64,000 nt of DNA from JBCCGI01 sp039029355 (GTDB taxonomy: Bacteria; Planctomycetota; UBA1135; GCA-002686595), in contig JBCCGI010000004.1 in the NCBI GenBank assembly GCA_039029355.1, forward strand, positions 62,001 to 126,000, in the 5' to 3' direction. The notes beneath the pieces are model-generated. The model had not been told where the DNA came from. It did not search any database and was given only the letters and a program-made list of their open reading frames with translations. Position 1 is the stretch's first letter; the number at the start of each line of letters is the position of its first letter. Shown in pieces: positions 8,792 to 17,138 of the stretch. Made by a program: the position numbers and the translations under genes.

Positions 8792-9952
8792 ATGCGCAGG
8801 TTCTTCAACGGGCTGATCAACGTCTTCTCCTCGCTCGGGCTGAGCTGCGTGCTGCTGCTGCTGCTCGCGCTCTTGACCTTCCTCGGGACGCTGGAGCAGG
8901 TCGACCACGGGCTCTATGAGGTGCAGAAGAAGTACTTCGAGTCCTTCTTCCTAGTGCACGACTCCGGCGCGGTCCCGATCCCGCTGCCGGGCGCGAACCT
9001 CGTGCTGTGCGTGCTGGCGGCGAACATCCTGCTCGGCGGCATGATCCGGCTCCGCCGCGGCTGGCGCACGGCCGGCGTCTTCGTCACGCACATCGGCATC
9101 GCGATGCTGCTGCTCTCGGGCTTCATCAAGATGTACCACTCCCAGGACGGCCACGTGACCCTCTATGAGGGCGAGCAGTCGGCCGAGTTCCAGAGCTACT
9201 ACCGCTGGGAGCTGGCGGTGATCGAAGAGGCCGGGAACGGCGAGCTCACCGAGCACATCGTTCCTCAGGAGAAATTCCTACACGCCTCGGACGGCCAGTC
9301 CGTGACGCTCAGCTCGCCCGAGCTGCCGTTCGAGCTCGAAGTGGCCAACGTCATGCGGAACAGCCGGCCCATGCCTAAGGGGCCGATGTTCGAGGTCGAC
9401 GTCCCCGTCGTCGACGGCATCTTCCTGAAGGAGCAGGACCTCGTCTCGGTCGCCGAGCAGAACATCGCCGGCGCCTACGTGACCGCCGTCACCGCGGACG
9501 GCGAGCGGCAGGAGGGCTTGGTCTGGGGCGTCGAGCGCCACCCGTTCACGGTGCGTGCCGACGACAAGAACTGGGGCATCACGCTGCGCCACGAGCGCTA
9601 TCCGATGCCCTTCTCCGTGCGGCTCGACCGATTCACCAAGGAAGAGCACCCGCGCACGAATATGCCGAGCGTGTTCTCGAGCGACGTTACCGTCGTCGAG
9701 GACCAGACCTCACGCGGCGTCGAGATCTCGATGAACGAGCCGCTGCGCGACGAGGGGCTGGTGCTCTACCAGGCCTCCTGGGGCCCGTCCAACGCCCGGC
9801 CGGGCGACCCGCTGTTCTCGACCCTTGCCGTGGTCCGCAACCCCGCGGACCAATACCCGCTCTGGGCCTGCTGGGTGATCGCGATCGGTCTCCTGCTCCA
9901 CTTCGGGCTCAAGCTCATGCGCTACATCCAGATCGAGGCGAAGGCGTCATGA
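8792..9952 (+). CDS. resB: Cytochrome c biogenesis protein ResB (CcsB)
   Basis: This 386-residue membrane protein is half of the system II haem-export and attachment machine. Three transmembrane segments lie in the first 115 residues (around LGLSCVLLLLLALLTFLG, LVLCVLAANILLGG and GVFVTHIGIAMLLLSGF). A periplasmic domain of about 220 residues follows. The final transmembrane helix is at about 360-378. The segment EPLRDEGLVLYQASWGP near the end is typical of ResB proteins. It overlaps ccsA by four bases (ATGA). Its product would work with CcsA to deliver haem to the CxxCH proteins encoded downstream. Confidence 0.9.
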   Translation: MRRFFNGLINVFSSLGLSCVLLLLLALLTFLGTLEQVDHGLYEVQKKYFESFFLVHDSGAVPIPLPGANLVLCVLAANILLGGMIRLRRGWRTAGVFVTHIGIAMLLLSGFIKMYHSQDGHVTLYEGEQSAEFQSYYRWELAVIEEAGNGELTEHIVPQEKFLHASDGQSVTLSSPELPFELEVANVMRNSRPMPKGPMFEVDVPVVDGIFLKEQDLVSVAEQNIAGAYVTAVTADGERQEGLVWGVERHPFTVRADDKNWGITLRHERYPMPFSVRLDRFTKEEHPRTNMPSVFSSDVTVVEDQTSRGVEISMNEPLRDEGLVLYQASWGPSNARPGDPLFSTLAVVRNPADQYPLWACWVIAIGLLLHFGLKLMRYIQIEAKAS

Positions 9953-11970
9953 TCCGCTGGAAGAACCTCCTCGCGATCGCCCTCGGGGCGGCCGCCCTCT
10001 GCATTCCCGCCGCGGCGCAGCACGATTCGCCCTCCCAGGGCACGCGTCAGGCCGCCTGGTCCGAGCAGACGCTCGACCTCGCGGGACGCCTGCCGATCCA
10101 GGACGGAGGCCGCGTCAAGCCACTGTCGACGTACGCCAGCTTCACGCTGCTGCGGCTCAACGGCAAGCGCTCGCTCACGACGCCGGCCGACGAGAAGCTG
10201 GGCGCGACCGAGTGGCTGCTGGACGTGTTCTTCTATCCGCACGCCGCGGCCGACTACGAGTGCTTCCTGGTCGAGAACCGCGAGGTAATCGCGGCCATGG
10301 GCCTGAAGTTCGACGACAAGAAGGCGCGCGACCGCTTCTCGTTCTTCGAGCTGCAACCGGGCTTCGAGCGGCTCTACGACCTCGCCGACGAGTACAAGCA
10401 CCTGGAGGACTCGCAGCGCACGCCGGTGCAGCAGCAGATCGTCATCCTGGCGAGCAACGTGTCGCTGTTCTTCAGCATCGTCGGGCACCTGGACTTCGCG
10501 CGCATCGAGATCCCGGTCGGCGCGGATCCCGAGGTGCGAGCGCTCTTCGACGGCCAGGAGGCCATCGGCTACAGCGAGCTCGTGGGCAAGGCCAAGGAGC
10601 TGCGCGACATCTTCCGCCGCACCGGCGAGGACCGCACGTCGCCCGCCTTCGCGCTGCTGGGGCTCGGCGGCGAGCTCGCGCGTTCGGCGGAGACCCTGGC
10701 GCTGGTGCCGCCGGCGGCCTCGGCCGCGGATGAGCCCGAGTGGCTCACGCCCAGCGACCTCTTCTGGATCAGCTACGAGTCGGGCCAGATCGACGACGAG
10801 CATATCGCGACGCTGACGGCCTTCGAGGCCATCGCCAAGCACCGCGACGACGAGGCGGGCTTCGAGCGCGAGCTCGGCGGCCTGCTGGCGAACACCAGCG
10901 GCCTGGCCGACGCGCGCGGCGAGTACGGCAAGATCGGGCTCGAGGTCAACTACTACAAGTCCAAGCTCATCATGCGCAGCTTGGTCCTCTTCATCCTGGC
11001 GTTCCTGCTGGCGGCGTTCCTGTGGCTCTTCCCGAAGGGCCGCGTCGGGCGCATCCTGCACGGGGGCGCGTCGGGAGCCGTGCTCGTGGCGACGCTGTTG
11101 CTGTGCGCCGCGATCACCATCCGCTGCATGATCCGCGGCCGGCCGCCGGTCAGCACGCTGTACGAGACGCTGATCTTCGTCACCGCGGTCGGCGCGATCG
11201 TCGCGCTGATCACCGAGCTCATCAACCGCAAGCGCATCGCGGTCTCGACCGCCGCCTTCCTGGGCATGGTCGGACTGTTCCTGGCGAACGGCTACGAGAC
11301 GCTCGACAAGCAGGACACGATGCCGAGCCTGGTGGCCGTCCTGGACACCAACTTCTGGCTGGCGACGCACGTGACCGCGATCACGATCGGTTACTCGGCC
11401 GGCATGCTGGCCGCGTTCCTGGCGAGCGCCTATCTGCTGGCCAAGCTGGTCGGCTTCCGGCGCACCGAGCGCGGGTTCTACAAGAACCTCGCTCGCATGA
11501 CCTACGGCGTGCTCGCCTTCGCGATCATCTTCTCGACCGTGGGGACGATCCTGGGCGGCGTCTGGGCCAACGATAGCTGGGGCCGCTTCTGGGGCTGGGA
11601 TCCCAAGGAGAACGGCGCCCTGCTGATCGTCCTGGCGCAGCTGACGATCCTGCACGCCCGCATGGGCGGCTACCTGCGCGAGCACGGCATCGCGATGGCG
11701 ACGGCCTTCCACGGCACGGTGATCGCCTTCTCGTGGTTCGGCACCAACCTGCTGGGCGTCGGGCTCCACAGCTACGGCTTCACCAGCGGCATCCACACGG
11801 CTCTCTGGACGTACTACTACGTCCAGTGGGGCATCGTCGGCCTCGGCGGCGTCGCGTTCCTGATGGAGCGCAGCCGCATCGCGGCCTCGAAGCCCGACGC
11901 GAAGAAAGCTCCCGCCACGGCCGGCGAAATCGCCGTCGCGAGCACCGAGCCGGCAACGCAGCGTCCGTAG
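9949..11970 (+). CDS. ccsA: Cytochrome c biogenesis protein CcsA (ResC), long form
   Basis: This is the haem-handling subunit of the system II cytochrome c synthetase. The tryptophan-rich WWD signature is clear (WANDSWGRFWGWDPKENG, about residues 540-557), with membrane helices on both sides and histidines suited to haem ligation. The catalytic core occupies only the last 340 residues. The first 330 form a signal-bearing extension with the motif GRVKPLSTYASF, seen in long CcsA proteins of Bacteroidetes- and Planctomycetes-like genomes. The start ATG overlaps the resB stop. Haem attachment by this pair would be essential for the multihaem proteins at 15-22 kb. Confidence 0.92.
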   Translation: MIRWKNLLAIALGAAALCIPAAAQHDSPSQGTRQAAWSEQTLDLAGRLPIQDGGRVKPLSTYASFTLLRLNGKRSLTTPADEKLGATEWLLDVFFYPHAAADYECFLVENREVIAAMGLKFDDKKARDRFSFFELQPGFERLYDLADEYKHLEDSQRTPVQQQIVILASNVSLFFSIVGHLDFARIEIPVGADPEVRALFDGQEAIGYSELVGKAKELRDIFRRTGEDRTSPAFALLGLGGELARSAETLALVPPAASAADEPEWLTPSDLFWISYESGQIDDEHIATLTAFEAIAKHRDDEAGFERELGGLLANTSGLADARGEYGKIGLEVNYYKSKLIMRSLVLFILAFLLAAFLWLFPKGRVGRILHGGASGAVLVATLLLCAAITIRCMIRGRPPVSTLYETLIFVTAVGAIVALITELINRKRIAVSTAAFLGMVGLFLANGYETLDKQDTMPSLVAVLDTNFWLATHVTAITIGYSAGMLAAFLASAYLLAKLVGFRRTERGFYKNLARMTYGVLAFAIIFSTVGTILGGVWANDSWGRFWGWDPKENGALLIVLAQLTILHARMGGYLREHGIAMATAFHGTVIAFSWFGTNLLGVGLHSYGFTSGIHTALWTYYYVQWGIVGLGGVAFLMERSRIAASKPDAKKAPATAGEIAVASTEPATQRP

Positions 11971-12093
11971 CTCCGCCCGTCCACGACTCCTCCTCAAGAT
12001 CGCGCGCCCGGCCTGCCGAAGGGCCCCTAGTCCCGCTTTTAGGAGCGGAACGCCTTCGTCAAGCAGTCCTCGTTGATGAGGAAGGGAGACTCA

Positions 12094-12786
12094 GTGGTCA
12101 GGCGCACGTTCGCGAAAAGCTTTCTCGCTCTTCTGCCCCTTATGGGGGCTACCGTCAGTTGCCTTAGCACCTCGCAAGAGGTCGACACGCTCAAGCGCGT
12201 TGACAACCTTGTGGGTCGCGTCGAGCTCTTGCACTTCGAGGCTGAGCTCTCAAAGTCGCGTGTCGACAACGCCGTCGACGCGCTCGTCGGCTTGGTCGAG
12301 GGCGAGTATCAGGGCGATCCCGTGATCGCGTTCGAACAGCTCGTTACGGCGATCGAGCTGTCCGAGGATCAGGCCGAGTCGCTGCGCGACAGCGTCGAGC
12401 CGATGCACGAAACCGCGGACGCGGTCTTCACGCAGTGGGCCCAGGACGCGGCGGAGCTCCGCATCGACACCCTGCGCGCTCGCAGCGTGTCGCGCCTGGA
12501 CGACACGCGCCGGCGCTATGAGCAGATCCTCGCCTCGGTCGAGCAGGCGCAGTCGGCCTACGACGCGTTCAACCTCGGCCTGCGCGATCACGCCACCTAC
12601 CTGGAGCACGACTTCAACCCGGCGGCGGTCGCATCGATCCAGGGCGAGATCCAGACGCTCACGAAGTGGGCCGGCGAGGTCGACATGCGCCTGGACAACA
12701 CGATGCAGGCGGCGGAGGAGTACGTGCGCGCCTCGGCACTCCCGGGAACCATCGAGGTCGCGGCGACGACGACCACGGACGAGTAG
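12094..12786 (+). CDS. DUF2959-like coiled-coil exported protein
   Basis: This 230-residue protein has an N-terminal hydrophobic export or lipoprotein signal (LALLPLMGATVSC). The rest is almost entirely charged helix and predicted coiled coil. Overall it resembles DUF2959 lipoproteins, whose role is unknown. GTG at 12094 is chosen because AGGGAG lies five bases upstream; ATG at 12076 and TTG at 12073 are in frame. It sits between ccsA and the electron-transfer operon, 123 bases after the former and 33 before the latter, so its link to respiration is positional only. Confidence 0.6.
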   Translation: MVRRTFAKSFLALLPLMGATVSCLSTSQEVDTLKRVDNLVGRVELLHFEAELSKSRVDNAVDALVGLVEGEYQGDPVIAFEQLVTAIELSEDQAESLRDSVEPMHETADAVFTQWAQDAAELRIDTLRARSVSRLDDTRRRYEQILASVEQAQSAYDAFNLGLRDHATYLEHDFNPAAVASIQGEIQTLTKWAGEVDMRLDNTMQAAEEYVRASALPGTIEVAATTTTDE

Positions 12787-12819
12787 ACCTGTCGCCGCGC
12801 CGGGAGCAGCGCGGCGGAT

Positions 12820-15048
12820 ATGAGCTGGCTCTTCCTCCTTGGGGTCACCCTGGCCCTGGGGCTGTCCTTCGTCGCCGCCGCGTCGCGGCGCGCAGAGCTG
12901 GCGCGCATGGAGGAATCCGTGCGCGTCCGCGAGCGCGCACGCAAGGCCGGCGCCGACAAGGCGCAGCTCCAGCACCCGGTGATCGATCTCTCGCGGTGCC
13001 TCGGGTGCGCGACCTGCGTCGCGGCTTGCCCCGAGGACGGCGTGCTCGAGCTCGTCCACGGCCAGGCGATGGTCGTGCGCGGCGCCCGCTGCCAAGGCAT
13101 CTCCGCCTGCGAGCGCGAGTGCCCGGTCGGCGCCATCACGATCACCCTGGCCGACATCGGCACGCGCCGCGACGTGCCGGCGATCACCGAGGAGCTCGAA
13201 GCCGCAGGCGAACCGGGCCTGTTCCTCGCCGGCGAGGTGACGGCCCACGCGCTCATCAAGACCGCCGTCGAGCACGGCGTGTCGGTCGGCTCCGAGGTCG
13301 CGCGCCGCGCCGCAGCGAACCGGGTGAAAGACGACGCGGAGCTCGACCTCGTCATCGTCGGCGCGGGGCCGGCGGGCCTCGCGTGTGCGCTCGAATCGAA
13401 GCGCAACGGGCTCTCCTTCGCGCTACTAGAGCAGGAGTCAGGCCCGGGCGGCACCGTCGCGAAGTACCCGCGCCGCAAGCTGGTGGTCACCCAGCCGATC
13501 GAGCTGCCGCTGGTCGGCAAGCTGAAGCGCACGAGCTACTCGAAGGAGGAGCTGGTCGAGCTGTGGCAGCAGGTGACCGACGAGCACCAGCTCCCGCTCA
13601 AGAGCGACTCGCGCTTTGAGGCACTAGAGCGCATCGACGACGGTGGCTTCGTCGTCCACACGAGCCAGGGTGAGCTCCGCGCACGCCACGTCTGCCTGGC
13701 GCTGGGGCGCCGCGGCACGCCCAACAAGCTCGGGGTTCCGGGCGAGGAGCTGTCGAAGGTCGCCTACAGCCTGCTCGACGCGGCGTCGTTCTCGGGGCGC
13801 CGCGTCCTGGTCGTCGGCGGCGGCAACAGCGCCGTCGAGGCGGCGCTCGGCCTGGCCGAACAAGCGGGCAATATCGTGACGCTCTCCTACCGCCGCAGCG
13901 GCTTCTTCCGCATCAGCGGCGCGAACGAGGCACGCCTGAACGCGGCGCTCGAGGCGGGCCGGCTGCAGGTGCTCTACAGCAGCCGGGTTCAGGCCATCCG
14001 CGAAGACGCCGTCGAGCTGGCGGTGGGCGAGGGCGCGGAGACCGAGTCGGTCGAGCTGCCGAACGACGACGTCTTCGTGCTGGCGGGCGGCACCGCTCCG
14101 TTCGAGGTGCTAGAGCGCGCCGGCGTCTCGTTCGACCCCTCGCTGCGCGAGCAGCCGAAGCCCGTCGGCGAGCAGGGCACCGGCCTGATGCGCGCGCTGG
14201 GGATCGGCTTCGCGGTATCGTCGATCGCACTCGTCTGGGCCCTTTGGCACATGGAGTACTACGGGCTGCCCCAGGAGCAGCGCCCGGCCCACGCGAAGCA
14301 CGAGTTCCTGCGCCCGGGCGAGGGCGCCGGCCTGTGGCTGGGGGTCGCCGCGACGGGGCTCATCGCGGCCAACCTCTTCTATCTCGTCCGCCGCTCTCCG
14401 CGCATCCGCTTCGCGTTCGGATCGCTGAAGCTCTGGATGACGAGCCACGTCGCGACCGGGATCCTGGCCTTCCTGTGCGCGACGCTGCACGCCGCGATGT
14501 CGCCCGGCAACTCGGTCGGCGGGCACGCGTACTGGGCGATGGCGGTACTCCTGGTGACCGGGGCGATCGGGCGCTACTTCTACGCCTACGTGCCGCGCGA
14601 GGCCAACGGGCGCGAGCTCGAGCTCGACGAGGTCAAGAAGCGCCTCGCACGCCTCGCCGAGGAGTGGGACCAGGGCCAACAGCGCTTCCGCGAGCGCGCC
14701 CGCGACTCGGTCGAGAAGCTGGTCGAGTCGCAGCGCTGGCAGCGCTCGTTCTTCGGGCGGGTGCGCGCGCTGGTCCGCGGCCAGCGCGAGCTGGGCCGCG
14801 TGCTGCGGAGCATCCGCCGCACCGGCAAGACCGAGGGCGTCGCGCCGTTCCAGGTGAAGGAGACCGTGCGCCTCGCGCGCCGCGCGCACCACACCGCGAT
14901 GATGGCCGCACACTACGAGGACCTCCGCGCGGTCGCGGGTAGCTGGCGCTACTTCCACCGCTGGATCTCGCTGCTGATGGTGGTACTGGTCGCCGTCCAC
15001 GTCGCCTACGCACTGATCTACGGCGGGCGCCTCGGAGGGCTCGGATGA
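12820..15048 (+). CDS. Inner-membrane ferredoxin / FAD-NAD(P) oxidoreductase / cytochrome-b-like fusion
   Basis: Three modules are visible in 742 residues. After an N-terminal anchor (1-22) there is a ferredoxin domain with CLGCATCVAAC (Cys60, 63, 66, 70) and CQGISACERECP (Cys91, 97, 101). Seven cysteines are visible, so one cluster has a missing or unusual ligand. Residues about 175-450 are a two-dinucleotide-binding flavoprotein (VIVGAGPAGLACALE for FAD, VLVVGGGNSAVEAALG for NAD(P)H), like YpdA/thioredoxin-reductase folds but without the redox CxxC. The C-terminal 280 residues hold about five membrane helices with paired histidines (TSHVATGILAFLCATLHA and FHRW...AVHVAYA) that could bind b-haem. 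It probably passes electrons between NAD(P)H or ferredoxin and the membrane. It overlaps the 23-heme gene by ATGA. Confidence 0.82.
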   Translation: MSWLFLLGVTLALGLSFVAAASRRAELARMEESVRVRERARKAGADKAQLQHPVIDLSRCLGCATCVAACPEDGVLELVHGQAMVVRGARCQGISACERECPVGAITITLADIGTRRDVPAITEELEAAGEPGLFLAGEVTAHALIKTAVEHGVSVGSEVARRAAANRVKDDAELDLVIVGAGPAGLACALESKRNGLSFALLEQESGPGGTVAKYPRRKLVVTQPIELPLVGKLKRTSYSKEELVELWQQVTDEHQLPLKSDSRFEALERIDDGGFVVHTSQGELRARHVCLALGRRGTPNKLGVPGEELSKVAYSLLDAASFSGRRVLVVGGGNSAVEAALGLAEQAGNIVTLSYRRSGFFRISGANEARLNAALEAGRLQVLYSSRVQAIREDAVELAVGEGAETESVELPNDDVFVLAGGTAPFEVLERAGVSFDPSLREQPKPVGEQGTGLMRALGIGFAVSSIALVWALWHMEYYGLPQEQRPAHAKHEFLRPGEGAGLWLGVAATGLIAANLFYLVRRSPRIRFAFGSLKLWMTSHVATGILAFLCATLHAAMSPGNSVGGHAYWAMAVLLVTGAIGRYFYAYVPREANGRELELDEVKKRLARLAEEWDQGQQRFRERARDSVEKLVESQRWQRSFFGRVRALVRGQRELGRVLRSIRRTGKTEGVAPFQVKETVRLARRAHHTAMMAAHYEDLRAVAGSWRYFHRWISLLMVVLVAVHVAYALIYGGRLGGLG

Positions 15049-17138
15049 AGGGCAAGCGCGCGCACTTCTGGATCGCGCTGCTCTCAACGTCGATCGTTGC
15101 TCTGATCGCGATCGTGGACGTGTCCGGTCGCTCTCCGGGGCCGCTGACGGGCGTGCACGGGCGCATCCCCGAGCTGGCCGACAGCTCGAACTGCTCGGCG
15201 TGCCACGGCGGATGGACGAGCAGCATGACCAGCGCCTGCCTCGACTGCCACGAGGTCATCGGCAAGCACATCGAGCGCGGCGAAGGCCTGCACGGCACGC
15301 TCCCCGAGAACAAGGCCAACGACTGCGCGCGCTGCCACAGCGACCACCACGGCGAGGGCTTCGCGATCGTCAACCTGCAGAGCTTCGTGCAGGCGGGCAT
15401 CTCGCACCCCGACAACTTCAACCACGATCGCATCGGCTGGGAGATGGCGGGCAAGCACCTCGAGCTCACCTGCGCCGAGTGCCACACCAACGCCGACGTG
15501 CGCCTGCTTCCGGAGGGCGAGCACCGCTTCCTGGGCCTCGAGCAGAGCTGCTCGACCTGCCACGAGGACTCGCACGAGGGCCAGATGGCGCTCGCGTGTG
15601 CGCAGTGCCACGGACAGGAGTCGTTCACCGAGCTGCACTCGCTGGGCCACGAGCGGCGCCTGCCGCTGATCGGCGGGCACGGCGACGTGTCGTGCCGCGA
15701 GTGCCACGTGGAAGACACGGAGCGCTCGCTCGAGGAGCTCGGTCGCCCCGGCCACGACCTGGCGCCGCGCAAGTGCCAGGAGTGCCACGACTCTCCCCAC
15801 GAGCAGAGCTTCGTGAAGGGCGTGGCGCGCGCGGTCGAGCGCTCGCCCGGCGCAAGCTGCGTGACCTGCCACGTCTCCGAGCACACGAGCTTCCGCGAGC
15901 GGGACCTCGAGCCCGGGAGCCTGACGGTCTCCGACGAGCTCCACGAGGCCTCGGGCTTCCCGCTGAGGCGCCCGCACCGCGAGGTCTCGTGCGAGGAGTG
16001 CCACGGGACGGCCGACGAACCGTTCGAGGTCCGCTATCCCGGCCGCGGCCGGGACGAGTGCAGCGCGTGCCACGAGTCGCCCCACGGCACGCAGTTCGAG
16101 AGCGGCCCCTTCTCCCAGGGCGACTGCGTCGCGTGCCACGAGCGCCAGCACTTCGACCCGCCCGCGTTCGGCGTGAAGAAGCACGAGCGCGCGCGCCTGG
16201 CGCTGACCGGCGCGCACCTGGAGCTCGAGTGCGAGGCCTGCCACGAGCTCCCGGCGCTGTCCGACGAGCGCGTCTTCCGCGGCACTCCGACCAAGTGCGA
16301 CGGCTGCCACCCCGACGCCCACGACGGCTTCTTCGCGCCCCACGGGAAGGAGCTCAAGAAGACCAAGCACGGCATGTGCGCCGCGTGCCACGAGGAGACG
16401 AGCTTCTCGGACCTGCCACCCGACGGCTTCGACCACCACCGCTTCACCGAGTTCCCGCTCGAGGGGGCCCACGCCCAGGAGGCCTGCGAGAGCTGCCACA
16501 AGCGGACCGAGAGCGACGACATCTTCGGCCGCTCGTTCGGCCGCATCGCCACGCGGTACGGCCAGATCGAGGGCTGCGAGTCCTGCCACGCCGACCCGCA
16601 CCGCGGCGAGTTCGACGGAGCCGGCCTGCCGCGCTTCGTCGACGGGCGAGCCGGCTGCGCGCGCTGCCACACGACGCTCTCCTTCCGCGCGCTCGCCTCC
16701 GACTGGGACCACCGCCGCTGGACCGGCTTCCCTCTGAAGGGCGCTCACGCGAGGGCCGAGTGCGCCGACTGCCACAAGCCGATCCGATCGGCCAACGGCG
16801 CGGACCCGATCGGCCGCACGTGGGAGCGCGCACACGGCGACCGCTGCGCCGACTGCCACGAGAACCCGCACAGCGATCAGTTCGAGCTCCGCGGGGAGAC
16901 GTCGTGCGAGCGCTGCCACGAGAGCCCCGCGGGCTGGGACGAGCTCGACTTCAACCACGACGTCGAGGCGCGCTTCCCGCTGGGCGAAGCGCACCGGTCG
17001 GTCGAGTGCTCCAGGTGCCACCTGCCGTCCGACCCGCGCGACGACACGTCGTTCATCCGCTACCGCCCGCTCCCCATGGACTGCGTCGACTGCCACGGAA
17101 CACACGAAGGGCCCTCGCTGAAGAGGAGAGGCAAGTGA
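15045..17138 (+). CDS. 23-haem c-type cytochrome with three-haem repeats
   Basis: After a single N-terminal signal/anchor helix (about residues 8-28) the 697-residue protein contains 23 CxxCH haem-binding motifs. They follow a regular order. Motif A is preceded by FPLxGAH four to five residues before its first cysteine. Motif B has the form CxxCHxxPHxxxF. Motif C is a plain CxxCH. After hemes 1-3, this A-B-C unit repeats six times (hemes 4-21) and ends with A-B. Extra conserved histidines (FxHxR before A, PH after B) are likely second axial ligands. A long periplasmic electron wire is the natural reading. Overlaps of four bases with the genes on both sides imply coupled translation with the flavoprotein and the barrel. 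Confidence 0.93.
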   Translation: MKGKRAHFWIALLSTSIVALIAIVDVSGRSPGPLTGVHGRIPELADSSNCSACHGGWTSSMTSACLDCHEVIGKHIERGEGLHGTLPENKANDCARCHSDHHGEGFAIVNLQSFVQAGISHPDNFNHDRIGWEMAGKHLELTCAECHTNADVRLLPEGEHRFLGLEQSCSTCHEDSHEGQMALACAQCHGQESFTELHSLGHERRLPLIGGHGDVSCRECHVEDTERSLEELGRPGHDLAPRKCQECHDSPHEQSFVKGVARAVERSPGASCVTCHVSEHTSFRERDLEPGSLTVSDELHEASGFPLRRPHREVSCEECHGTADEPFEVRYPGRGRDECSACHESPHGTQFESGPFSQGDCVACHERQHFDPPAFGVKKHERARLALTGAHLELECEACHELPALSDERVFRGTPTKCDGCHPDAHDGFFAPHGKELKKTKHGMCAACHEETSFSDLPPDGFDHHRFTEFPLEGAHAQEACESCHKRTESDDIFGRSFGRIATRYGQIEGCESCHADPHRGEFDGAGLPRFVDGRAGCARCHTTLSFRALASDWDHRRWTGFPLKGAHARAECADCHKPIRSANGADPIGRTWERAHGDRCADCHENPHSDQFELRGETSCERCHESPAGWDELDFNHDVEARFPLGEAHRSVECSRCHLPSDPRDDTSFIRYRPLPMDCVDCHGTHEGPSLKRRGK

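Noticed and set aside
9922..11997. Open frame of 691 codons antisense to ccsA
   Set aside because: Arg/Gln/Asp-rich composition without motifs; ccsA with its WWD signature is clearly the real gene.
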